Shown piece by piece: positions 33,406 through 40,914 of a stretch of 64,000 bases of DNA. Below the pieces are notes generated by a model, which saw nothing but the letters and a program-made list of their open reading frames with translations, ran no database searches and was not told where the DNA came from. The translations under genes were made by a program, and so were the position numbers. The DNA comes from DASRSS01 sp963799045 (GTDB lineage: Bacteria; Actinomycetota; Actinomycetes; Mycobacteriales; Jatrophihabitantaceae): assembly GCA_963799045.1 (NCBI GenBank), contig CAWCVN010000005.1, positions 558,001 to 622,000 on the forward strand, given 5' to 3'. Positions within the stretch are counted from its first letter, which is position 1, and each line of letters starts with the position of its first letter.

Positions 33406-35370
33406 ATGCGCAACCCGTACGTCCCCCGCGATCTCGACCTCTACACCGAGGTCCCGCTCGCGCCGGACGCGGACCTGACCGTCCTGGACGAGGCGAAGAT
33501 CCTCGCCGCCCCGCCCGACCCGGCGCTGTGGCCGGCCTGGCGCGACCAGCTGCACGCGTGGCGCGACGGCGCGCGGCGCAGGCTCGACTACGACGGTTCG
33601 CGATACGACACCGAGCGCGGTGACTGCTTCGTCGTCGACGTGCTCTGGCTGTGGGACGAGCGGGTCTACGACCACGGCCGCGGCGCGTTCACGGTGGAGA
33701 ACTACCTCGACCACGTCGAGCGGGACTTCGGCGGCGTCGACGCCGTGCTGCTGTGGCACGCCTACCCGGTGCACGGCGTCGACGACCGCGACCAGTACTC
33801 GTACTACCGCGACGTCCCGGAGCTGCCGTGGCTGATCCGCAGGCTGCAGGCACACGGTGTGCGCGTGCAGGTGGTGGTGTACCCGTGGGAGTCCGCAGCG
33901 CCCGCCGACATCCGCGCACTGGTCGAGGTCACCGGTGCTGACGGCGTCTTCTTCGACAGCGTCCGCGAGGGATCCGGCGAGGTACGCAAGGAAGTCGATG
34001 AGCTACGGCCGGGCATCAGCATGGAGGCGGAGTCGCGCCTGCCGTCGACGCGCCTCGCGGAGCACACCATGTCGTGGGCGCAGTGGTATGCGGACTCGCC
34101 GGTTCCCGGTGTGCTGCGGGCGAAGTGGTTCGAGCGCCGGCACATGCAGCACCACGTGCGTCGCTGGCACCGCGATCACCTCGAGGAGCTGCACTCGGCA
34201 TGGCTCAACGGTGTCGGCGTCATCGTGTGGGAGTCCGTGTTCGGCGTCTGGGTCGGCTGGAGCGCCCGCGACAAGTCGGTGCTGCGGGCGATGCGGGTGG
34301 TGCACCACGACTGGCCCGCGTGGCTGCGCAGCGAACACTGGACGCCGCTGGCCGATCACCCGGGCGCGGACTGTGCCGTGTACGCCTCGCGGTGGGACCA
34401 CGACGGAATCCCGTTGTGGACCCTGGTCAATCGCGGCGACGGCGATCACGTCGGCCCGCTGCTGCGCGTTTCGGGAGAGTTGTCCGGACGCACCTTCACC
34501 GAGCTGACCTCGGGCATGCCGCTGACCGTCACGCCCGATGCACGCGCCACGGTGATCTCCGGCCGGCTGCCCGCCGGCGGGGTCGCCGCGATCGTCGCAA
34601 CCGATGCCGCGGCCGACCCGCCCGGTGCCGCGTCGGTCGGCTTCGACCCCGATCGCGCCTTCCCCGTGCGGGTCGCCGAACGGATCGGCGGCACGGGCAC
34701 GGTCGGCGCGGTGACCGCACCGACGGCCACGATGGTGACGCTGCCGGGTGGCCGGCACGAGCTGAGGGTCGGCTACCGCGTCCGCGAGACGGGGCTGTAC
34801 GGCGAGACGCCGTTCGTCGACGAGTGGAAGCCGCTGCCGCCGAGGCTGCATCACGCCGGGACCCTGTGGCGCACGGTCGAGCTGGCCGCGTTCGCCGTCG
34901 AGGTCCGCGAGGTCACCAACGCGCAGTACGCGCGCTTCCTGGGCGAGTCCGGGTACCAGCCGGTGCGGCCGGAACGGTTCCTGGCGCACTGGGTCGACGG
35001 TGCTCCGGCGCCGGGCTCCGACGAGGAGCCGGTGACCTGTATCGACCTCCACGACGCCCGCGCCTACGCCGCGTGGGCGGGCATGCGGCTGCCGAGCGAG
35101 GACGAGTGGCAGGTCGCGGCGCAGGCCGGCCTGCTCGACCGGGCGCGGCCGCTGGTGTGGAACCTGACCGAGAGCGAGCACACCGACGGGCGGACGCGGT
35201 TCTGCATCCTCAAGGGGGGCTGCGACTTCGTGAACACCGCCTCGGACTGGTACTTCGACGGCGGTCCCAAGCCGGCCGAGTTCTCGGCCAAGTACCTGAT
35301 CGCCGGCGCCGGGCTGTTCCGGTCGCCGTCGATCGGCTTCCGCTGTGCCACAGGGGTGAGTGACCGGTGA
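33406..35370 (+). CDS. Glycosidase-like barrel fused to a SUMF1 (formylglycine-enzyme-like) domain
   Basis: 654 residues. Residues about 60-320 look like a (beta/alpha)8 glycosidase: FVVDVLWLWDERVYDHGRGA, then VQVVVYPWES, TGADGVFFDSVREGSG with a candidate nucleophile Asp, and ISMEAESRLPS with a candidate acid Glu. A beta-rich part follows to about 450. Residues about 480-650 form a SUMF1 domain: FAVEVREVTNAQYARFLGES, AYAAWAGMRLPSEDEWQVAA and ILKGGCDFVNTASDWYF. The Cys pair of true formylglycine-generating enzymes is not in place and no sulfatase is nearby, so this domain is probably structural or has another activity. No signal peptide, so it would act in the cytosol. I cannot assign a substrate. 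Confidence 0.65.
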   Translation: MRNPYVPRDLDLYTEVPLAPDADLTVLDEAKILAAPPDPALWPAWRDQLHAWRDGARRRLDYDGSRYDTERGDCFVVDVLWLWDERVYDHGRGAFTVENYLDHVERDFGGVDAVLLWHAYPVHGVDDRDQYSYYRDVPELPWLIRRLQAHGVRVQVVVYPWESAAPADIRALVEVTGADGVFFDSVREGSGEVRKEVDELRPGISMEAESRLPSTRLAEHTMSWAQWYADSPVPGVLRAKWFERRHMQHHVRRWHRDHLEELHSAWLNGVGVIVWESVFGVWVGWSARDKSVLRAMRVVHHDWPAWLRSEHWTPLADHPGADCAVYASRWDHDGIPLWTLVNRGDGDHVGPLLRVSGELSGRTFTELTSGMPLTVTPDARATVISGRLPAGGVAAIVATDAAADPPGAASVGFDPDRAFPVRVAERIGGTGTVGAVTAPTATMVTLPGGRHELRVGYRVRETGLYGETPFVDEWKPLPPRLHHAGTLWRTVELAAFAVEVREVTNAQYARFLGESGYQPVRPERFLAHWVDGAPAPGSDEEPVTCIDLHDARAYAAWAGMRLPSEDEWQVAAQAGLLDRARPLVWNLTESEHTDGRTRFCILKGGCDFVNTASDWYFDGGPKPAEFSAKYLIAGAGLFRSPSIGFRCATGVSDR

Positions 35371-36554
35371 GCGGACCGCTCGACGGCGTGCGAGTACTCG
35401 AGACGGCGACGCTGTTCGCCGGGCCGCTCGCCGCCACCCACTTGGCGGACTTCGGCGCCGAGGTGCTCAAGATCGAGCACCCGCACAAGCCGGACGCCGC
35501 CCGCGGGCACGGCGCGAGCAAGAACGGCGTCGGGCTGTGGTTCAAGACCATCGGGCGCAACAAGCGGATGGCCACGCTCGACCTGTCGAAGCCGGCCGGC
35601 CAGCAGCTGCTGCGCGAACTGGTCGACTCGGCAGACGTGCTGATCGAGAACTTCCGGCCGGGCACGCTCGAGCGGTGGAACCTGGGGCCGGAGCTGCTGC
35701 TGCGGCGCAACCCGCGCCTGGTGCTTGCACGGGTCACCGCGTTCGGCCAGTTCGGGCCGTACGCGCGGCGCCCGGGGTTCGGATCCCTCGCCGAAGCCAT
35801 GAGCGGGTTCGCCGCCGTCACCGGAGAACCGGAGGGCGCCCCGACCCTTCCGCCGTTCGGCCTCGCCGACGGGGTGACGGCACTGGCCACGGCCTTCGCC
35901 GTCCTCGCCGCGCTGCGCGAACGCGACCGCACCGGCGCCGGACAGGTGATCGACATGGCGATCATCGAGCCGATGCTGGCCATGCTCGGCGGGCAGGTCA
36001 CCGCCTACGACCAGCTCGGCACGCTCCAGCCCCGCCTCGGCAACCGCTCGGCCAACAACGCCCCGCGCAACGTCTACCGCAGCCGCGACGGACAGTGGTT
36101 GGCGGTCTCGACCAGCTCGCAGAACATCGCCGAGCGCGTCCTGCGGTTGGTCGGTCGTCCGGACGTCGTCGGCGAGGCGTGGTTCGCGACCGGTGGCGGC
36201 CGCGCAGGGCACGCCGACGAGCTCGACCAGGCCGTCGGCGGCTGGATCGCCCAGCGGGACGCGGCCGAGGTCATCGCGGCCTTCGAACGCGCGGAGGCCG
36301 CCGTCGCCCCGGTGTACGACGCGCGGGGTATCCTCGCCGACCCACAGTTCGCCGCGCTCGGCACAATCCAGGACGTCGCCGATCCGGACCTCGGTCGGGT
36401 GAAGATGCAAAACGTGCTCTTCCGCCTGTCCGGGACCCCCGGGGCGATCCGCTGGCCGGCCCGCGCCCACGGCGCGGACACCGACGGCGTGCTGGCCGAG
36501 CTGGGCCGCACACCCGAACAGATCGCCGAGCTGCGTGCCGAGGGAGTGATCTGA
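35367..36554 (+). CDS. CaiB/BaiF family III CoA-transferase
   Basis: 395 residues, starting by GTGA overlap with the previous gene. The N-terminus LDGVRVLETATLFAGPLAAT, then HLADFGAEVLKIEHPHKPDA and VDSADVLIENFRPGTLERW, is the CoA-binding part. GQVIDMAIIEPMLAMLGG and SRDGQWLAVSTSSQNIAERV are family motifs. Where formyl-CoA transferase has its catalytic Asp (PGFD-like), this protein reads RPGFGSLAEAMSGF. From memory a Gly there is usual in the succinyl-CoA:malate/citramalate-type branch. It should move CoA to a carboxylic acid. A CitE-like lyase follows, suggesting activation of a hydroxy-dicarboxylate. Confidence 0.88.
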   Translation: MSGPLDGVRVLETATLFAGPLAATHLADFGAEVLKIEHPHKPDAARGHGASKNGVGLWFKTIGRNKRMATLDLSKPAGQQLLRELVDSADVLIENFRPGTLERWNLGPELLLRRNPRLVLARVTAFGQFGPYARRPGFGSLAEAMSGFAAVTGEPEGAPTLPPFGLADGVTALATAFAVLAALRERDRTGAGQVIDMAIIEPMLAMLGGQVTAYDQLGTLQPRLGNRSANNAPRNVYRSRDGQWLAVSTSSQNIAERVLRLVGRPDVVGEAWFATGGGRAGHADELDQAVGGWIAQRDAAEVIAAFERAEAAVAPVYDARGILADPQFAALGTIQDVADPDLGRVKMQNVLFRLSGTPGAIRWPARAHGADTDGVLAELGRTPEQIAELRAEGVI

Positions 36555-36555
36555 C

Positions 36556-37386
36556 GTGCTGCCGCTGACCTGGCTGTACGTGCCCGGCGACCGGCCCGAT
36601 CGCTTCGACAAGGCGGCCGGGTCCGGCGCGGACGTCGTGATCGTCGACCTCGAAGACGCGGTCGCGCCGGCGCACAAGGACCAGGCGCGGGACAACGCCG
36701 TGGGCTGGCTGGCGACCGCCCGGCCGGCCAGCGTGGAGGTGCGCGTCAACGCCGTCGGCACGCCGTGGGCGGCCGAGGACCTGGCGGCGCTCACCGACAC
36801 GCCCGCGCTGCGTGCCGTGCGGTTGCCCAAGGTGGAGTCCTCGGCCGGGGTGCTCGCCGCCGCCGAACTGCTCGGCGCGCGAGCGTGCGGTTTGTCGTGC
36901 CTGCTCGAGACGGCCGTCGGGGTCGAGGCCGCGTACGAGATCGCGACGGCGCCCCGGGTGGCCGCGATCGGTCTGGGTGAGGCGGATCTCGCGGCCGACC
37001 TGGGTGTCGCCGGCGCGGACGGACTGGCCTGGTCACGTTCGCGTCTTGTCGTCGCCGCCCGGGCGGCCGGCCTGCCGGCGCCGGCGATGTCGGCCTACCC
37101 GCAGGTGCACGACCTCGACGGCTTGGCAGCGAGCTGCCTCGTCGGGCTGCGCCAGGGGTTCGTCGGGCGCGCCGCCGTCCATCCCCGGCAGGTGCCGGTG
37201 ATCGAGGCGGCGTTCCGCCCGTCCGAGGTCGAGATCGCCGACGCGCGCGCGGTCATCGCGGCCTTCGCGCGAGCGGGCGAGCTCGGCGAGGGTGTCTTCG
37301 CGCTCGAGGACGGCCGCATGATCGACCCGGCCGTGGTCGCGCAGGCGCGCGTCGTGCTCGACCGGGCGCGGCTCACTTCCACCTGA
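36556..37386 (+). CDS. HpcH/HpaI-CitE-like lyase (malyl/citramalyl-CoA lyase-type)
   Basis: 276 residues. WLYVPGDRPDRFDKAAGSGA, VVIVDLEDAVAPAHKDQARD (the DLEDxV motif with the Mg-binding region), VEVRVNAVGTPW, AVRLPKVESSAGVL, LLETAVGVEAAYEIA (catalytic Arg neighbourhood and metal Glu) and GRAAVHPRQVPVIEAAF place it in the CitE/malyl-CoA lyase family. It should cleave a 3-hydroxyacyl-CoA to an acyl-CoA plus an oxo acid. It follows the CoA-transferase by 1 base and is the last gene of the operon. Its 3' end overlaps the convergent Smr gene by 14 bases. Confidence 0.85.
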   Translation: MLPLTWLYVPGDRPDRFDKAAGSGADVVIVDLEDAVAPAHKDQARDNAVGWLATARPASVEVRVNAVGTPWAAEDLAALTDTPALRAVRLPKVESSAGVLAAAELLGARACGLSCLLETAVGVEAAYEIATAPRVAAIGLGEADLAADLGVAGADGLAWSRSRLVVAARAAGLPAPAMSAYPQVHDLDGLAASCLVGLRQGFVGRAAVHPRQVPVIEAAFRPSEVEIADARAVIAAFARAGELGEGVFALEDGRMIDPAVVAQARVVLDRARLTST

Positions 37387-37636
37387 AGTGGACGAAAACC
37401 CGCCCGAAGTTGTCGCGGTCCTTCTCGACCCGGTGATACATCGCCCGGATCTCCTTCTGGTCCAGGAACCGGAGCACGCGCTTTTTCAGCTGCCCGGAGC
37501 CCTTGCCCGGAATGATCTCCACCAGCGGCGCCTTCTTGGCGACCGCCTCGTCCATGACGGCGCGCAGGGCGCGCTCGATCTCCTCGCCGCGGTTGTAGAT
37601 GTCGTGGAGATCGAGTTTCAGCTTCACGACTGTCAT
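37373..37636 (-). CDS. Smr-domain protein, minimal
   Basis: 87 residues consisting only of a Smr/MutS2-C domain: LKLDLHDIYNRGEEIERALR (the LDLH motif), VEIIPGKGSGQLKKRVLRFL (the GKGSG motif) and a basic end. Smr domains act as nucleases on branched DNA or on RNA in stalled-ribosome rescue. The usual LDLHG reads LDLHD here. The stand-alone size is common in actinobacteria. It overlaps the end of the CitE-like gene. Confidence 0.82.
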   Translation of the reverse strand: MTVVKLKLDLHDIYNRGEEIERALRAVMDEAVAKKAPLVEIIPGKGSGQLKKRVLRFLDQKEIRAMYHRVEKDRDNFGRVFVHFRWK

Positions 37637-37693
37637 GATGCCCTGAAATCGTCGCGATGCCCCGGAATCAGTCCACCGGCCGATGGCGGGGGG

Positions 37694-38155
37694 TCAGGCT
37701 GCCTGCAGGCGCCGCTCGCCCACGGTGGAGATCGCGCGGCGCAGCCCGGCGTTGTCGTGCAGCAGCGGGGCCAGTTCGCGGTAGCCGACGCGCAGCGCCT
37801 TGGCCGAGCCGAAGCTGGTGACCGTGGCGGTCCGCTGGCCGCCGAGCAGCAGCGGGAGTTCGCCGACGATCTCGCCGGCGCTGAGCTCGGCGACCGCGCT
37901 GCGCTGGCGAAAGACGCCGACGTTGCCGGTGAGCAGCACGTACACGGCGTCGGCCGGGGTGCCCTGCTGCAGGAACGCCCAACTGGTCGGCAACGACACC
38001 GTTTTGCCGGCGCGGATCATGGCCGACAGTTCCTCGGTCGAGCACCCGGCGAAGCCGGCGCTGTCGGCGAGGTGCTCGGCCATGATCCGGACGTCTCGGC
38101 GGGGGCGGCGGCCGGTGGGGTTGGCGAGATTGTGGATCGTGTCCTCGAAGCTCAT
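37694..38155 (-). CDS. Cyclic-nucleotide-binding-domain protein
   Basis: 153 residues from ATG 38155, with GGAGG about 9 bases upstream. Residues about 30-145 form one CNMP-binding domain: FAGCSTEELSAMIRAGKTVS, WAFLQQGTPADAVYVLLTGN and SAGEIVGELPLLLGGQRTAT. The last is the phosphate-binding cassette, where the usual R-T-A-x is present but the GE turn reads GEIVGELP. No HTH or kinase domain, so it is a stand-alone sensor or adaptor. Ligand not known. Confidence 0.82.
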   Translation of the reverse strand: MSFEDTIHNLANPTGRRPRRDVRIMAEHLADSAGFAGCSTEELSAMIRAGKTVSLPTSWAFLQQGTPADAVYVLLTGNVGVFRQRSAVAELSAGEIVGELPLLLGGQRTATVTSFGSAKALRVGYRELAPLLHDNAGLRRAISTVGERRLQAA

Positions 38156-38300
38156 TCGGCACAACCTCCAGGTGCTCACGTGGGCTCACGTGCGCGTGGT
38201 CACTCGACGAGCCGGGATCTCCGGTCGCCTACTTGCCTCAACGTTCTGCCCGCCGCCGGGTATCCCTATCCGGCGCTCGGGGTAATGACCGTCACGTCGC

Positions 38301-38942
38301 TCAGCGAACGCCGTGCGGCCGGAACTGGATGCTGATACGCGGCCCGACCGCCCGCGCCGTCTTGGGCACGGCGTGCTCCCAGGTGCGCTGGCAGCTGCCG
38401 CCCATGACGATGAGGTCGCCGTGGCCGAGCTCGTGCCGCAGCACCGGGCCGCCGCCGCTCGGACGCAGCAACAGCGCCCGCGGGTCGCCGACCGAGATGA
38501 TCGCCACCATGGTGTCCTCGCGGCTCCCGCGGCCGATGCGGTCGCCGTGCCAGGCGACGCTGTCGCGGCCGTCGCGGTACAGGCACAGCCCGGCCGTCGC
38601 GAACCGCTCGCCCAGCTCCGCGAAGTAGTGGCCGTCGAGCCGCGAGCGCATCTGGTCGAGTATCGGATCAGGCAGCGCTGCCTGCTCGTCGTAGAAGCAC
38701 AGCAGCCGCGGGACGTCGACCATCCGCTCGTACATGTGCCTGCGCTCGGCCCGCCAGGGCACGACCTCGCGCAGCCGCTCGAACAGGGCATCTGCACCGG
38801 TCAGCCAGCCGGGGCACAGGTCGGTCCAGGCGCCGCGGCCGAGGTCGGTGCGCCGCACGTGGCCGTCGAGTGGTCCGAGCCGCGGCTGCTGCCCGACGTC
38901 GAACAGCGAGGCCTGCAGGGCATACCGGGTGGCGGCGGTCAT
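38301..38942 (-). CDS. AlkB-like 2-oxoglutarate/Fe(II) dioxygenase
   Basis: 213 residues from ATG 38942. AVAWHGD-type iron motif (DSVAWHGDRIGRGS, H-x-D), then VGDPRALLLRPSGGG, HELGHGDLIVMGGSCQRTWE with the distal His (WEHAVPK), and GPRISIQFRPH with the 2-oxoglutarate-binding Arg. This is the AlkB family, which oxidatively demethylates 1-methyladenine and 3-methylcytosine in DNA or RNA. A TATGCT -10 element (38949-38954) lies 6 bases from the ATG, so the message is probably leaderless. It is divergent from the Lrp gene. Confidence 0.85.
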   Translation of the reverse strand: MTAATRYALQASLFDVGQQPRLGPLDGHVRRTDLGRGAWTDLCPGWLTGADALFERLREVVPWRAERRHMYERMVDVPRLLCFYDEQAALPDPILDQMRSRLDGHYFAELGERFATAGLCLYRDGRDSVAWHGDRIGRGSREDTMVAIISVGDPRALLLRPSGGGPVLRHELGHGDLIVMGGSCQRTWEHAVPKTARAVGPRISIQFRPHGVR

Positions 38943-38948
38943 GCTGTG

Positions 38949-39007
38949 AGCATAACCCACTAACAAACAAGCGTACGATTATCCGCACGGACAGCCCCGG
39001 CTACGCT
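38949..39007. promoter_or_regulatory. Divergent leaderless promoters for alkB-like and lrp genes
   Basis: TATGCT on the minus strand (38954-38949) lies 6 bases from the AlkB-like ATG. TACGCT on the plus strand (39002-39007) lies 7 bases from the Lrp GTG at 39015. Both put the transcription start at the start codon. -35 elements are weak. Confidence 0.45.
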
Positions 39008-39014
39008 GATCGCC

Positions 39015-39479
39015 GTGAGCCGCCCCCTCGACGACCCGACCGACCGGACGATCGCGGCCGCCCTGGTCGAGAACGGCCGCGCGACGCTCAAGCCACTCGC
39101 GGAGTCGACCGGGCTGTCGGTGTCGGCGGTGCAGGCCCGGGTGCGCCGCCTGGAGGCCGACGGCGTGATCGCCGGCTACGGCGCGCGCATCCAGCCGGAG
39201 AGTCTCGGCCTGCCGCTGGCGGCGTTCATCGCCGTCACGCCGCGCGATCCCGAGCACGAGTACGACATTCCGGAGCGGCTGGCCGGACTCAGCGAGATCG
39301 AGGACTGCCACTCGGTAGCGGGGGAGGACAGCTTCGTGCTGTTCGCGCGGGTTGGCTCGCCGTCGGCGCTGGAGGCGCTGATCCGCGAGATCCGCCGCCG
39401 TGCGGACGTGTCGACCCGCACCACGGTGGTGCTTCAGACGTTCTTCGAGGGGCGCCCCCACCCGATACCGAAACAGTAA
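39015..39479 (+). CDS. Lrp/AsnC-family regulator of lysine 6-transaminase
   Basis: 154 residues from GTG 39015. N-terminal HTH: LDDPTDRTIAAALVENGRAT, then LAESTGLSVSAVQARVRRLE. The RAM effector domain follows (VIAGYGARIQPESLGLPLAA through LIREIRRRADVSTRTTVVLQ). It lies directly upstream of lat, as in Mycobacterium tuberculosis Rv3291c/Rv3290c (from memory). It probably senses lysine or another amino acid and controls lat through the palindrome at 39505-39519. Confidence 0.88.
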   Translation: MSRPLDDPTDRTIAAALVENGRATLKPLAESTGLSVSAVQARVRRLEADGVIAGYGARIQPESLGLPLAAFIAVTPRDPEHEYDIPERLAGLSEIEDCHSVAGEDSFVLFARVGSPSALEALIREIRRRADVSTRTTVVLQTFFEGRPHPIPKQ

Positions 39480-39496
39480 ATACTCCTGCAACCATG

Positions 39497-39525
39497 CTGA
39501 CGCGCCGGAATTGTTCCGGTAGAAT
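39497..39525 (+). promoter_or_regulatory. lat promoter with palindromic operator filling the spacer
   Basis: CTGACG (39497-39502), a 17-base spacer, then TAGAAT (39520-39525), 6 bases before the lat ATG at 39532, so the mRNA is probably leaderless. The spacer contains CCGGAA-TTG-TTCCGG (39505-39519), a perfect inverted repeat where a bound regulator would exclude polymerase. Confidence 0.65.
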
Positions 39526-39531
39526 CGCCGC

Positions 39532-40882
39532 ATGACGACGTTGACTCCGGCCGCGCCGATGAGCCACACCGAGGTGACCCCGGCCGATGTCCGGCCGACG
39601 ATCGCCGCCCACCTGCTCGCAGACGGCTTCGAGCTCGTGCTCGATCTGCGGGCCTCGCAGGGCGCGACCCTGGTCGACGCCCGCGACGGCAGCCGCTACC
39701 TGGACCTGTTCACCTTCTTCGCGTCCAGCGCGCTGGGGATGAACCACCCGGCGCTCGCCGAGGACGAGCAGTTCCGGCGCGAGCTGCTCGAGGCCGCCCT
39801 CAACAAGCCGTCCAACTCCGACATCTACACGGTGCCGATGGCCCGCTTCGTCGACACGTTCGCCCGGGTCCTCGGTGACCCGGCGCTGCCGCACCTGTTC
39901 TTCATCGACGGGGGCGCGCTCGCGGTCGAGAACGCGCTCAAGATCGCCTTCGACTGGAAGTCGCGCTGGAACGAGGCGCACGGTATCGACCCGGCGCTGG
40001 GCACCAAGGTGCTGCACCTGCAGCATGCCTTCCACGGGCGGACCGGGTACACGATGAGCCTGACCAACACCGACCCGGTCAAGGTCGCGCGCTTCCCGAA
40101 GTTCGACTGGCCGCGCATTCCGTCGCCGTCGATCAACGGCCGCTCCGATCCGGCCGCGGTGCAGGCCGCCGAGCGCGAGTCACTCGGCCTCGCGCGGCGC
40201 GCCTTCGAGGAGAACCCGCACGACATCGCCTGCTTCATCGCCGAGCCGATCCAGGGCGAGGGCGGCGACAACCACTTCCGTCCCGAGTTCCTGCAGGCCA
40301 TGCAGGCGCTGTGCCACGAGTTCGACGCGCTGTTCGTGCTGGACGAGGTGCAGACCGGTGTCGGGATGACCGGGACCACGTGGGCCTACCAGCAGCTTGG
40401 GCTACAGCCCGGACATCGTCGCCTTCGGCAAGAAGGCGCAGGTGTGCGGCGTGATGGCCGGCGGCCGGGTCGACGACGTGCCGGACAACGTCTTCGCCGT
40501 GTCGTCCCGGCTCAACTCGACCTGGGGCGGCAACCTGACCGACATGGTGCGCGCGACACGGATCCTCGAGGTGATCGAGTCCGACGGCCTCGTCGACCGG
40601 GCCGCGGACCTCGGCCGCCAGCTGCTCGACGGCCTCCGCGCGCTCGCGGACCGGCACCCGGTGGTGGGCGACGTGCGCGGCCGGGGCCTGATGTGCGCGT
40701 TCACGCTGCCCGAGCCGGGCCTGCGCGACGAGCTGCTGCGTCGCATGCGCGAGGACGAGCACGTGCTGATCCTCGGCTGCGGCACCGCCTCCGTGCGGTT
40801 CCGCCCGCCGCTTACCGTGTCCGCCGACGAGCTCGCCCGCGGGCTCGCGGCGCTCGACCGCGTGCTTTCCACCCTCGACTGA
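39532..40882 (+). pseudogene. lat: L-lysine 6-transaminase, one-base frameshift
   Basis: PLP-dependent class III aminotransferase that converts lysine and 2-oxoglutarate to 2-aminoadipate semialdehyde and glutamate. The first 290 residues read from ATG 39532: YLDLFTFFASSALGMNHPAL, LFFIDGGALAVENALKIAFD, HAFHGRTGYTMSLTNTDPVK and FVLDEVQTGVGMTGT. At about 40411 one extra G (CCCGG for CCCG) shifts the frame. The remainder, PDIVAFGKKAQVCGVMAGGR with the PLP-binding Lys, NSTWGGNLTDMVRATRILE and the C-terminus, reads in the next frame to 40882. Repaired length is about 449 residues, normal for LAT. A sequencing indel is likely. Confidence 0.88.
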
Positions 40883-40914
40883 GCCGCGCTTCGCGGGCGC
40901 GACCGCGTCGTCAG

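Noticed and set aside
33406..35370. Formylglycine-generating enzyme for sulfatases
   Set aside because: The SUMF1 domain lacks the paired active-site cysteines and there is no sulfatase gene in the window.
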